Shown here: positions 1 through 6,126 of the stretch, in pieces
Position numbering within the stretch: position 1 is the first letter of the stretch
Layout of the letters: every line of letters begins with the position of its first letter
Assembly: GCA_009922885.1 (NCBI GenBank)
Contig: RFUP01000140.1
Location: 1 to 6,359 of the forward strand
Origin: Paracoccaceae bacterium
Lineage (GTDB): Bacteria; Pseudomonadota; Alphaproteobacteria; Rhodobacterales; Rhodobacteraceae
DNA length: 6,359 bases
Direction of reading: 5' to 3'
Notes under the pieces: generated by a model
Told to the model about the DNA's origin: nothing
The model's input: only the letters and a program-made list of their open reading frames with translations
Database searches by the model: none
Made by a program: the position numbers and the translations under genes

Positions 1-2
1 GG

Positions 3-137
3 TTCGACGATGCCGACAAGTTCGAAATGAGGAGACGCCAGAGTGACTTCGACATGGCGAAGGCCGATTTGGCCTCCGCCTATGACGGCGAGGGGGATCA
101 CATCACCGCCCCGACTTGCCACGGCACGAATTCGTAA
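3..137 (+). CDS. C-terminal fragment of an unrecognised protein, 5' end outside window
   Basis: An open frame enters from the left edge and ends at TAA (135-137), giving 44 residues. I do not recognise the family. The fragment is acidic and polar, begins FDDADKFEMRRRQ, contains DFDMAKADLASAYDGEGD and ends CHGTNS. The codons are mostly G/C at third positions, as in the confirmed genes here, which is the main reason to believe it. It converges on the uxaA-family gene and overlaps its last 40 bases, which is unusual but possible. The opposite strand at 1-55 is also open from an ATG at 55, but its residues look less protein-like and there is no well-placed ribosome binding site. The fragment is short, so this is a tentative call. 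Confidence 0.4.
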   Translation, partial: FDDADKFEMRRRQSDFDMAKADLASAYDGEGDHITAPTCHGTNS

Positions 138-1600
138 TCGCCAAGGCCCTGCGCTTCGGACTTGGTTTTCTCGCCGGACGCCATGCGGAGCCACATTTCG
201 TAGATCTCGCGGCCCACCTCTTCGACGCTGGCCCCGTCGCTGAGGATGCGGCCTGCGTTCACGTCCATGTCCTCTTCCATGCGGGTGAACATTTCGGTGT
301 TGGTGGCGATCTTCATCGAGGGGGAGGGTTTTGCGCCGAAGGCGGAGCCGCGCCCTGTGGTGAAGGCGACGAGGTTGCAGCCCGAGGCGATCTGGCCTGT
401 GACGGACGCAGGGTCGTAACCGGGGCTGTCCATGAAGGTGAAGCCCTTGGCGGTGACGGGTTCGGCGTATTTGTAGACGCCTGCGAGCGGGGTGGTGCCA
501 CCCTTGGCGGCTGCGCCGAGCGACTTTTCGAGGATGGTTGTGAGGCCGCCCTTCTTGTTGCCGGGGGAGGGGTTGTTGTCCATCGAGCCGCCGTTGCGGG
601 AGGTGTAGTTTTCCCACCATTTGATGAGGCCGATGAGCTTGTCGCCTACGTCTTTCGTGACCGCGCGGGCGGTGAGGAGGTGCTCGGCACCATAGATCTC
701 GGGGGTTTCGGCCAACACGCCTGTGCCGCCTTGAGCCACGAGCAGGTCGCAGGCGTAGCCAAGCGCGGGGTTGGCGGTGATGCCGGACCATGCGTCAGAG
801 CCGCCGCATTGGAGCGCGACCATGAGTTCCGAAGCGGGGCATTCGGTGCGCTGTGCCGCGTTGACGATAGGGAGCATCGCCTCGACCTTCTTCACGCCGA
901 GTTCGACGGTTTTGCGGAGGCCGCCGACGTCTTGGATGTTCATGGTGGCGAAAAGAGGGCCGGGGGTGAGGCCATAGGCTTCGATGAGCCAGTCGATCTG
1001 CATCATCTCGCAGCCGAGGCCCGCCATCAGCACGCCGCCGACGTTGGGGTTGCGGGCGTAGCCCCAGAGGGTGCGTTGCAAAAGCTCGAAGCCCGTGCCG
1101 TCGCCGCCCATGGCGCAGCCTGTGCCGTGCACGAAGGCGACGACGCCGTCGACATTCGGGTAGGCGGCGAGTTTCTCGGGGGTGAAGGCCTGCGCGATGA
1201 GGCGCGCGGCGGTGGCGGAGCAGTTCACCGAGGTGAGGATGGCGATGTAATTGCGGGTGCCCACGCGGCCTGTGGCGCGGCGATAGCCCATGAAGGTGTC
1301 GGGCTTCGCGGCAGGCGTTGCAGGGCGGAGATTGGTGGCGAATTCGTAGGTGGCATCCACGTTGCGGAATTCGAGGTTATGCGTATGGATATGCGCGCCT
1401 TCGGGGATGTCCTCGGCGGCATAGCCGATCACCTGATTGTACTTCCGCACAACGCCGCCCTTCGGGATCGCTTCCGTGGCCATCTTGTGACCGCGCGGGA
1501 TGATCTGGGTGGCCCCTTCCTCGCCGGGGGCAAGTTGGCGGCGGGCGGTGACGACGTTGTCGGCGGGATCAAGGCGGACAGTGGACGGCAGGTTCGACAT
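98..1600 (-). CDS. uxaA: UxaA/GarD-family sugar-acid dehydratase (altronate dehydratase-like)
   Basis: This is a 500-residue, full-length member of the UxaA/GarD family, cytoplasmic metal-dependent enzymes that dehydrate aldonic or aldaric acids to 2-keto-3-deoxy acids. An N-terminal SAF domain (about residues 10-85) contains HIHTHN at 70-75. The catalytic region follows, with GTRNY near 114, cysteines at about 127, 162 and 197, CGGSDAWSGITANPALG at 265-281, NPSPGNKKGGLTTILEKSLG at 343-362, and DSPGYDPASVTGQIASGC (391-408) leading to TTGRGS and KIATN (430-434). These blocks are hallmarks of the family. The ATG at 1600 was chosen. An in-frame TTG at 1627 would add nine residues but lies inside a terminator stem. 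It is the last gene of the dctPQM cluster, which suggests it acts on the imported acid. Altronate is only the best-known substrate; the related galactarate or another aldonate is equally possible. Confidence 0.9.
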   Translation of the reverse strand: MSNLPSTVRLDPADNVVTARRQLAPGEEGATQIIPRGHKMATEAIPKGGVVRKYNQVIGYAAEDIPEGAHIHTHNLEFRNVDATYEFATNLRPATPAAKPDTFMGYRRATGRVGTRNYIAILTSVNCSATAARLIAQAFTPEKLAAYPNVDGVVAFVHGTGCAMGGDGTGFELLQRTLWGYARNPNVGGVLMAGLGCEMMQIDWLIEAYGLTPGPLFATMNIQDVGGLRKTVELGVKKVEAMLPIVNAAQRTECPASELMVALQCGGSDAWSGITANPALGYACDLLVAQGGTGVLAETPEIYGAEHLLTARAVTKDVGDKLIGLIKWWENYTSRNGGSMDNNPSPGNKKGGLTTILEKSLGAAAKGGTTPLAGVYKYAEPVTAKGFTFMDSPGYDPASVTGQIASGCNLVAFTTGRGSAFGAKPSPSMKIATNTEMFTRMEEDMDVNAGRILSDGASVEEVGREIYEMWLRMASGEKTKSEAQGLGDYEFVPWQVGAVM

Positions 1601-1620
1601 GGTTTTCTCATAAGAAAACC
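1601..1620 (-). promoter_or_regulatory. Perfect inverted repeat abutting the uxaA start codon
   Basis: Read on the minus strand this is GGTTTTCT, loop TATG, AGAAAACC, an 8-base-pair perfect stem whose last base touches the ATG at 1600. The only plausible ribosome binding signal (GAGAAA) lies in its loop-side and right arm, so folding in the mRNA would hide it. The loop also exposes an out-of-frame ATG. The left arm shares two bases with the neighbouring terminator stem and includes its T-tract. It could be an mRNA hairpin controlling translation or simply part of the terminator; a DNA operator is also conceivable. Symmetry is seen; function is inferred. Confidence 0.55.
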
Positions 1621-1642
1621 CGGCCAAGCGGACCTGGCCGGG
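1612..1642 (-). terminator. Rho-independent terminator after dctM
   Basis: On the minus strand, 11 bases after the dctM stop, there is a perfect 8-base-pair GC-rich stem CCCGGCCA / TGGCCGGG (1642-1635 and 1626-1619) with an 8-base loop, followed immediately by TTTTCTT (1618-1612). This is the classic layout of an intrinsic terminator for transcripts coming from dctM. It lies upstream of uxaA in the same direction, so it should lower or condition uxaA expression rather than end the cluster. Confidence 0.75.
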
Positions 1643-1653
1643 AGTTGGGGAGA

Positions 1654-3246
1654 TCAGAGGAAGAGGGTGACGATATTCGGCCAGATCAGGAGAACCGACA
1701 GGGCCAAAAGTTGCAGCATGATGAAGGGCAGGAAGCCACGGAAGATGTCGGTCAGCGAGATATGTGCGGGCGCGACGGACTTTAGGTAGAAGGCGGCCGG
1801 ACCGAAGGGCGGCGAGAGGAACGACACCTGCATGTTCATGCAGAAGACCACCCCGAACCAGATCGCGACGTGTTTCTTCTCAAGCCCGCCGAAGAGGCCG
1901 ATTTCTTCCACCGGGAGTTTCAGCACGATCGGCAGGAACACCGGCATGATGAGAAGCACGATGCCGACCCAGTCCATGAACATCCCCATGATGAGGAAGA
2001 TGAACATCATCACGAGGATGATCCCCATGGTGGGAAGGTCTGCGCCGACGATCATGTTGGCCACATAGGTTGGCCCTCCTGCGAGGGTGTAGGCGGCAGC
2101 AAGTGCGGCGGCGCCGATAGTGACCCAGATGATGGTGCCCGTGGATTTGACGGTGCGCATGACAGCGTCGGAAACGATTTCGAAGGTCATTTCCCGGCGC
2201 ACGAGGCCGATCACGAAGACCGCAATGGCCCCCATGCCTGCGGCTTCTGTGATGCCGGTGATGCCGCCATAGATCGAGCCGAGGACGACACCGATCACGA
2301 TGATCGGCGCGACGAGGCCCTTGCCCATATCCCAGCCCTTTGCAGTGCGTTCACGGCCAATGATGCCGAAGACGAGGGCCGCACAGATCGCGAAAACACC
2401 GAGGATATAGGGGATATCCGTGACCATGCCCAAGGGGATTGGATCCACGTTTTCCACTACTGTGTTCGCGCCTGTGAAAGTGAAGAACATTGCGCGGAGG
2501 AAAAGCACACCCGTGGCCCAGAGCCCGAAGCGGGCGAGGAAGCCGAGGAAGAGAAGCGCTTTCTCGCGGCCCGGAGGGTCGTTCGGATCTGCGGGCGGCA
2601 GCGGGGCCTGAGCGGGATCGAGGCGGGTGCGGACGATGATGTAGATGATGAAGAACGAGGCCAGCATGAAACCGGGCAGGAAAGACGCGGTGAAAAGCGC
2701 CTTGATCGAGGTTTCGGTGACAAGGCCGTAGAAGATCAGCACGATCGAGGGCGGGATCATGGTGCCCAGAGAACCGGAAGCGCAGATGGTGCCGATGGCG
2801 AGGTTTTGGTTGTAGCCCAAGCGCAGCATTTGTGGCAGCGCGATAAGGCCCAGAAGCACGACTTCACCGCCGATAATGCCCGACATTGCCGCCATGATGA
2901 CGGCCATGATCGAAGTGACGATGGCGATGCCGCCACGGGTGCGCGAGAGCCAGACGTTGAGCGAGGCATACATGTCGCGCGCGATGCCGCTTCGTTCGAG
3001 GAGTGCCGCCATGAAGATGAAGAGCGGCACCGAGATGAGGACGTAGTTGGTCATCTGTCGGTAAACGGATTGGCCCATGACCGAGAGCGGCCCGCGACCG
3101 AAGTCGCGGAAGAGAAGGTCGGGGCCGAATTTCATCATCAGGGTCGAGACGGCGAGGAAGGCCGAGGCGAAGCCGAGGGGCATGCCAATCGCCAGAAGGG
3201 CGAACATGCCGAACAGGAGGATGAGGCTGATGGTTCCGATATCCAT
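1654..3246 (-). CDS. dctM: TRAP transporter large permease subunit DctM
   Basis: This 530-residue, very hydrophobic protein is the large membrane subunit of a TRAP transporter, which carries the substrate across the inner membrane with a coupled cation gradient. Family blocks seen are MSGIIGGE (121-128), GSLGTMIPPSI (158-168), GGITGITEAAGMGAI (327-341), MGMFMDWVGIVLLIMPVFLP (420-439) and SFLSPPFGPAAFYLKSVAP (475-493). It is about 100 residues longer than the roughly 425-residue DctM type. The extra part lies about 205-310: a proline-rich polar stretch (PAQAPLPPADPNDPPG) plus two further hydrophobic segments. Such longer forms are known in a branch of the family. The ATG at 3246 is one base past the dctQ stop, with GGGAG upstream, so translation is probably coupled to dctQ. 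A 33-residue upstream extension, rich in Pro, Thr and Arg, is the dctQ gene read in another frame. Confidence 0.93.
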   Translation of the reverse strand: MDIGTISLILLFGMFALLAIGMPLGFASAFLAVSTLMMKFGPDLLFRDFGRGPLSVMGQSVYRQMTNYVLISVPLFIFMAALLERSGIARDMYASLNVWLSRTRGGIAIVTSIMAVIMAAMSGIIGGEVVLLGLIALPQMLRLGYNQNLAIGTICASGSLGTMIPPSIVLIFYGLVTETSIKALFTASFLPGFMLASFFIIYIIVRTRLDPAQAPLPPADPNDPPGREKALLFLGFLARFGLWATGVLFLRAMFFTFTGANTVVENVDPIPLGMVTDIPYILGVFAICAALVFGIIGRERTAKGWDMGKGLVAPIIVIGVVLGSIYGGITGITEAAGMGAIAVFVIGLVRREMTFEIVSDAVMRTVKSTGTIIWVTIGAAALAAAYTLAGGPTYVANMIVGADLPTMGIILVMMFIFLIMGMFMDWVGIVLLIMPVFLPIVLKLPVEEIGLFGGLEKKHVAIWFGVVFCMNMQVSFLSPPFGPAAFYLKSVAPAHISLTDIFRGFLPFIMLQLLALSVLLIWPNIVTLFL

Positions 3247-3247
3247 G

Positions 3248-4057
3248 TCATTCGGCTCCCAGGGTCTTCTTGAGTTTTTCGATTTCGGCCTCGTCGATCT
3301 CGTCGGCGGGGTTGTGGGCTTCGGGGGCCTTGTTCCAGTCGGCAATCAGGTTCGACAGGGCTTGCAGCGCCACGAGGCAGACGACGATTAGAATGCCGAT
3401 TTTCATTGTGGCGGGCAGGGGTGGATCCCACGCGGTGCCGAAGGTTTCCATGCGCTGGAATTTCTGGATCGCCTCGTTGTAGCCGCCCCAGACGGTCGCT
3501 CCGGCGAAGAGCCAGATCATCGCGACGGAAAGGCAGTCCGAGAGTTTTTGCATCCAGCGGGGCATTAGATCGTAGATGACATAGATGCGGATGTGGCTGC
3601 GCTGTTGCATCGCGTATTGGCCCGCGAAGAGGAGCACGAAACCAGCCATCCAGAGCGACAGCTCATTGGCCCAGAGCGTGGGCTTTTCGAAAACGTAGCG
3701 GGCGACAACCTCGTAGAACATCGCGCAGACGATGCCGATGGTGCCGATCATGGCGATACGCGAGAGGATTAGCGAAACAACATCCATCGGCCCAGTGCTT
3801 GCGGGTTCGATCTGGCCGCGCGTATCGGAGAGGTAGATCGCGGAGAGGATGACCGAGGCGGCGAGTGCAAGGAGCATCGCGACGACAATCGGGCGGCCGG
3901 ACGGACGAACCATTTCGTACATGCCCGAGGAGCCAAGCCCTGTGAGCTTTCCAAGGGCCATTAAAGCCGCAATGGTCAGCGCGAGCCCGATAGATGCGAT
4001 CATCGCCATTTTCACAGGGCGGCGAAACCCTCCGAGCCAAACGCTCTCGCTTGTCAT
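3248..4057 (-). CDS. dctQ: TRAP transporter small permease subunit DctQ, long form
   Basis: This 269-residue membrane protein is the small permease partner of DctM. The core of four helices covers roughly 93-118, 131-150, 172-192 and 218-238. The family signatures are EVVARYVF (116-123) after the first core helix, LWANELSLWM before the second, and the polar HIRIYVIYDLMP between the second and third. Typical DctQ proteins are about 160-200 residues. Here two additional hydrophobic segments (about 17-37 and 56-76) precede the core, and a charged tail (about 240-269, ending EIEKLKKTLGAE) follows it. The ATG at 4057 was chosen because a G-rich stretch, GGGGGGA, sits about 7 bases upstream. Upstream in-frame codons to 4138 pass through the stem-loop region and look non-coding. 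It is nearly fused to dctM, with a one-base gap. Confidence 0.92.
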   Translation of the reverse strand: MTSESVWLGGFRRPVKMAMIASIGLALTIAALMALGKLTGLGSSGMYEMVRPSGRPIVVAMLLALAASVILSAIYLSDTRGQIEPASTGPMDVVSLILSRIAMIGTIGIVCAMFYEVVARYVFEKPTLWANELSLWMAGFVLLFAGQYAMQQRSHIRIYVIYDLMPRWMQKLSDCLSVAMIWLFAGATVWGGYNEAIQKFQRMETFGTAWDPPLPATMKIGILIVVCLVALQALSNLIADWNKAPEAHNPADEIDEAEIEKLKKTLGAE

Positions 4058-4073
4058 GGTCTTTCCCCCCGAG

Positions 4074-4098
4074 TTTCCCGGCAATTGTGCCGGGGAAA
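4074..4098 (-). promoter_or_regulatory. Stem-loop in the dctP-dctQ spacer, proximal to dctQ
   Basis: A perfect 7-base-pair stem CCCGGCA / TGCCGGG surrounds a 4-base loop (4077-4094). The stem extends through one unpaired base into TTT/AAA on each side (4074-4098). It ends 16 bases before the dctQ start, just upstream of the G-rich ribosome binding region. No T-run follows on the minus strand, so it is not an ordinary terminator. A role in protecting the dctP mRNA end or damping dctQ translation is inferred. Confidence 0.55.
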
Positions 4099-4101
4099 GG
4101 T

Positions 4102-4128
4102 CGGGGCGGACCCTTCGGACCCGCCCCG
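4102..4128 (-). promoter_or_regulatory. GC-rich stem-loop after dctP
   Basis: A perfect 8-base-pair stem CGGGGCGG / CCGCCCCG (4102-4109 and 4121-4128) encloses an 11-base loop, located 29 bases after the dctP stop codon. On the minus strand it is followed by ACCTTTCCCC, not a clear T-tract, so strong termination is doubtful. Stable stem-loops after the binding-protein gene are a familiar way of making the periplasmic protein more abundant than its permeases in transporter operons. That role is inferred here. Confidence 0.55.
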
Positions 4129-4157
4129 TTCCGTTCATGCCATCAAGGCAGAGCCGA

Positions 4158-5171
4158 TTACTTGGCGATCAGGCCAAGTTCCTTGAGGTAGGTGCGGTGG
4201 CTTTCCACAAGTGCAGCTGCTTCGGGCGACTTCTGTGCCCAGACTTCCCACTGACCTTGTGCGGCCTGACGGAACTTGGAGCGCTCTTCACGCGACCAGT
4301 TGTGCAGCGTCACGCCATTGGCTTCGAGTTCAGCGGCTGCGGCTGCGTTTGCGCGCTCGAAGGTGAGGGCGGTTTGCAGCGAGAGCTTCTGCATCGCGGT
4401 GTCGATGATGCGGCGCTGCGAGTCTGAGAGGCCATCCCAGACGGCTTTGTTGCACGCGAGGTGGTCAGACGGCATCGAGTGGAAGCCGGGGAAAGTGGCG
4501 TGCTTCGAGATGTCGTAGAGGCCCATGCCCTTGTTGTTGGCGAGGCCCGAAGCATCCGCACCGTCGATGATCTTGGTTTCAAGCGCGGTGAAGATCTCGG
4601 TGAAGTCCATCACGATGGGGGATGCGCCGAGCGAGGCGAAGATGTCGGTTTCGAGGCCGGGCGGGGAGCGGAATTTCCAGTCCTTCAGGTCGGCCACGCC
4701 GGTGAGGGGCTTGTTGGACGCGAAGGATTCCTGACCGTAGATCCACCAGCCGATGAGCTGCATGCCTTGCGCGTTGTAGAGCTGCTGTGCCGCATCGTAG
4801 CCGCCGCCGTGGTAGAGCCACGAAAGCTGCTGGTAGGGGGTGTCATAACCGCCCATGATGTCGCCGACGAACTGGAAGCCCGCGTTCTTGCCGGTCTGGT
4901 AGGCACCGCCAGTCATGTCGCAATCGAGGATGCCGTTGGCAGCCGCGTCGAAGGTTTCCACGGTGGCCACGACGGAAGACGAGTAGAACATCTCGATCTT
5001 CAGGTCGCCGCCCGACATGGTCTGGACGTCATCGACGAACTGACCTGCGAGTTTGCCCGACACGGTTTCGGGGGCGTAGTGGGTCTGGATGCGGAGTGTC
5101 GTCTCCGCGATGGCCGGAACGGCCACCACGGCCGCAACAGCTGCGGACGTGAGAATTGATTTCATGGACAT
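4158..5171 (-). CDS. dctP: TRAP transporter periplasmic substrate-binding protein DctP
   Basis: This 337-residue protein is the periplasmic receptor that delivers the substrate to DctQM. A signal peptide is clear: a short basic start with Lys4, a hydrophobic run about 6-19, and a likely cut after PAIA at residue 22. The mature part shows DctP-family features: LRIQTHY at the start; FVGDIMGGYDTP and YHGGGYDAAQQLYN (120-133); WKFRSPPG with Arg168 in the position of the conserved carboxylate-binding arginine; ALETKIIDGADASG (196-209); FPGFHSMPSDHLACNKAVW (227-245). The YHGGG and FPGFH-type features resemble the binding proteins of 2-oxo-acid TRAP systems, but the ligand cannot be assigned. The start is the ATG at 5171, with a strong GGGAGGA (5184-5178) six bases upstream. 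A second ATG two codons on is less well spaced. First gene of the operon, transcribed from the divergent region. Confidence 0.93.
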   Translation of the reverse strand: MSMKSILTSAAVAAVVAVPAIAETTLRIQTHYAPETVSGKLAGQFVDDVQTMSGGDLKIEMFYSSSVVATVETFDAAANGILDCDMTGGAYQTGKNAGFQFVGDIMGGYDTPYQQLSWLYHGGGYDAAQQLYNAQGMQLIGWWIYGQESFASNKPLTGVADLKDWKFRSPPGLETDIFASLGASPIVMDFTEIFTALETKIIDGADASGLANNKGMGLYDISKHATFPGFHSMPSDHLACNKAVWDGLSDSQRRIIDTAMQKLSLQTALTFERANAAAAAELEANGVTLHNWSREERSKFRQAAQGQWEVWAQKSPEAAALVESHRTYLKELGLIAK

Positions 5172-5220
5172 GCGTATTCCTCCCTTGGGTGGCTCGTGGC
5201 CTATTCTCTGCGGCACCTCC

Positions 5221-5232
5221 TCCGGCGCCGGA
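5221..5232. repeat. Short GC-rich palindrome next to operator 1
   Basis: TCCGGCGCCGGA is a perfect 12-base palindrome overlapping the left edge of the 5231-5244 operator-like palindrome by two bases. It lies about 50 bases before the dctP start, so it would fall in or near the dctP mRNA leader. It may be chance in GC-rich DNA, a leader hairpin, or a second protein site. Confidence 0.35.
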
Positions 5233-5244
5233 TGGTATACCATC
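5231..5244. promoter_or_regulatory. Operator-like palindrome 1, dctP-proximal
   Basis: GATGGTATACCATC is a perfect 14-base palindrome, 59 bases upstream of the dctP ATG. It shares the inner TGGTATACCA with the second site at 5286-5299. FadR-subfamily GntR regulators bind palindromes with GT and AC half-sites of this type, and a gene of that family lies next door. The TATACC in the minus-strand reading could also serve as a -10-like element, in which case bound regulator would block RNA polymerase at dctP; no convincing -35 was seen. Confidence 0.75.
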
Positions 5245-5269
5245 TGCCAAGACGCTACCGAACTCCGCC

Positions 5270-5296
5270 TCGACAATCAACAAATTTTGGTATACC
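5270..5296 (+). promoter_or_regulatory. Possible gntR promoter overlapping operator 2
   Basis: TCGACA (5270-5275) resembles a -35 element, matching TTGACA at five of six bases. After a short 15-base spacer it is followed by TATACC (5291-5296), a -10-like sequence matching TATAAT at four of six, which lies inside operator 2. The spacing is below the usual 16-18 bases, so this is a weak prediction. If correct, the regulator would repress its own gene and the downstream hydrolase gene. Confidence 0.35.
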
Positions 5297-5299
5297 AAA
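5286..5299. promoter_or_regulatory. Operator-like palindrome 2, gntR-proximal
   Basis: TTTGGTATACCAAA is a perfect 14-base palindrome, 92 bases upstream of the gntR ATG at 5392. Its core TGGTATACCA matches site 1 while the two outer base pairs on each side differ (GA versus TT in the left arm). The centres of the two sites are 55 bases apart, about five helical turns, so two dimers could lie on nearly the same face of the DNA. Assignment to the adjacent GntR protein is inferred from family knowledge and position. Confidence 0.75.
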
Positions 5300-5391
5300 T
5301 CCCCTCAGGTAAAGGATCTGGCGAAGGCCCTGAATTTGCGAGTAAAACGCTTGTTGAAGCTGCCAGGCCATTGGAAAGAGGATTTCGGCGT

Positions 5392-6090
5392 ATGGGAGAA
5401 AACACGCTGCCCGAGCAGATTGCCCACCAGTTGCGGCGAGAGATTCTGCTTGGAAACCTTAAGCCAGGTGCCCCGATCAAAGAGCGCGATAATGCTGCCG
5501 AGTTGGGAGTGAGTCGCACGCCGATGCGCGAGGCGATTCGTATTCTTGCGAAAGAGGGGCTGGTGGAATTGCGCCCTGCGCGAAGCCCTGTCGTTGCCAG
5601 CCCCACGCTCAAGGAAGTGACCGATTGCATCACCGTGATCGTGGCTTTGGAAGAGCTTTCCGGAGAGCTTGCGGTCCAGCATGCGACCGAAGCCGAGATC
5701 GCCGAGATCTGGAAACTCCACGAGCGGATGCGCGACAACTATGATGTCTATGATCATATCGAGCGCTTCGAAGTGGATATGGAATTCCACATGGCGATTG
5801 CGCGGGCCTCGCATAACGAAGCGCTGGCAGAAACCCATGCCGCCTATCTTCGCCGGATGTGGCGCGCGCGCTTCCTCTCGGCGCGGACGCGTCGCAATCG
5901 CGAACGCGTGGTGCGTCAGCATGGTGAAATTGTGAGCGGGCTCCAAAGTCGGGACGCGGGGCAGGTTGCCATGGCCATCCACTCACATCTCGGGCATTTG
6001 CTCGACAGCATTTCGGAGGCCTTCGCAGGCCAGCCAGAAACCGCGCGCCCTGCCGAGGAGCAGGACGCAAACAAGGCCTTAACCGCCTGA
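5392..6090 (+). CDS. GntR-family transcriptional regulator, FadR/FCD subfamily
   Basis: This 232-residue protein is a DNA-binding regulator of the FadR type. Residues about 6-70 form the winged helix-turn-helix, with the characteristic ELGVSRTPMREAIRILAKEG (37-56). Residues about 74-210 form the all-helical FCD ligand-binding domain. Candidate metal-binding residues are Asp129 and His133 (in VDMEFHMAI), His177 (RQHGEI) and His199 (HSHL), the usual D-H-H-H set. FCD domains typically sense small carboxylic acids, fitting a sugar-acid locus. The ATG at 5392 was chosen: AGAGGA precedes it by about nine bases and the length fits the family. The frame stays open upstream, but codons at 5300-5391 lack the G/C third-position bias; a TTG at 5371 is the main alternative start. 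It lies between the divergent units and probably controls both through the two TGGTATACCA sites. Confidence 0.92.
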   Translation: MGENTLPEQIAHQLRREILLGNLKPGAPIKERDNAAELGVSRTPMREAIRILAKEGLVELRPARSPVVASPTLKEVTDCITVIVALEELSGELAVQHATEAEIAEIWKLHERMRDNYDVYDHIERFEVDMEFHMAIARASHNEALAETHAAYLRRMWRARFLSARTRRNRERVVRQHGEIVSGLQSRDAGQVAMAIHSHLGHLLDSISEAFAGQPETARPAEEQDANKALTA

Positions 6091-6126
6091 AATCATTGAT
6101 ATTGACGAAAAGAGCGAGGACCGTCG

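Noticed and set aside
61..75. Inverted repeat AGGCC-GATTT-GGCCT near the left edge, considered as a terminator
   Set aside because: The stem is only five base pairs, there is no T-tract on either strand, and it lies within the probable plus-strand coding frame.
43..243. GTG-started small plus-strand frame with AGGAG eight bases upstream
   Set aside because: The ribosome-site match is good, but the product is mostly Arg, Pro and Trp, it lies largely antisense to uxaA, and a better coding-like frame (3-137) covers its first part.
116..1789. A 557-codon open frame on the plus strand opposite the uxaA-family gene
   Set aside because: It is antisense to a gene with unmistakable family motifs. 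The translation is rich in Gly, Ala, His and Asp with no recognisable domain, as expected from the mirror of a GC3-rich gene.
1870..3273. A 467-codon plus-strand open frame opposite dctM, very rich in His, Asp and Glu
   Set aside because: The charged composition is the antisense image of hydrophobic membrane-helix codons in dctM. No domain and no ribosome binding site support it.
5172..5276. N-terminal extension of dctP upstream of 5171
   Set aside because: It would run through operator 1 and the ribosome binding site, and it would place the signal peptide inside the protein. The ATG at 5171 has strong GGGAGGA at ideal spacing.
5277..5982. Minus-strand open frames opposite gntR
   Set aside because: They are antisense to a clear winged helix-turn-helix/FCD protein and show no family motif or credible start.
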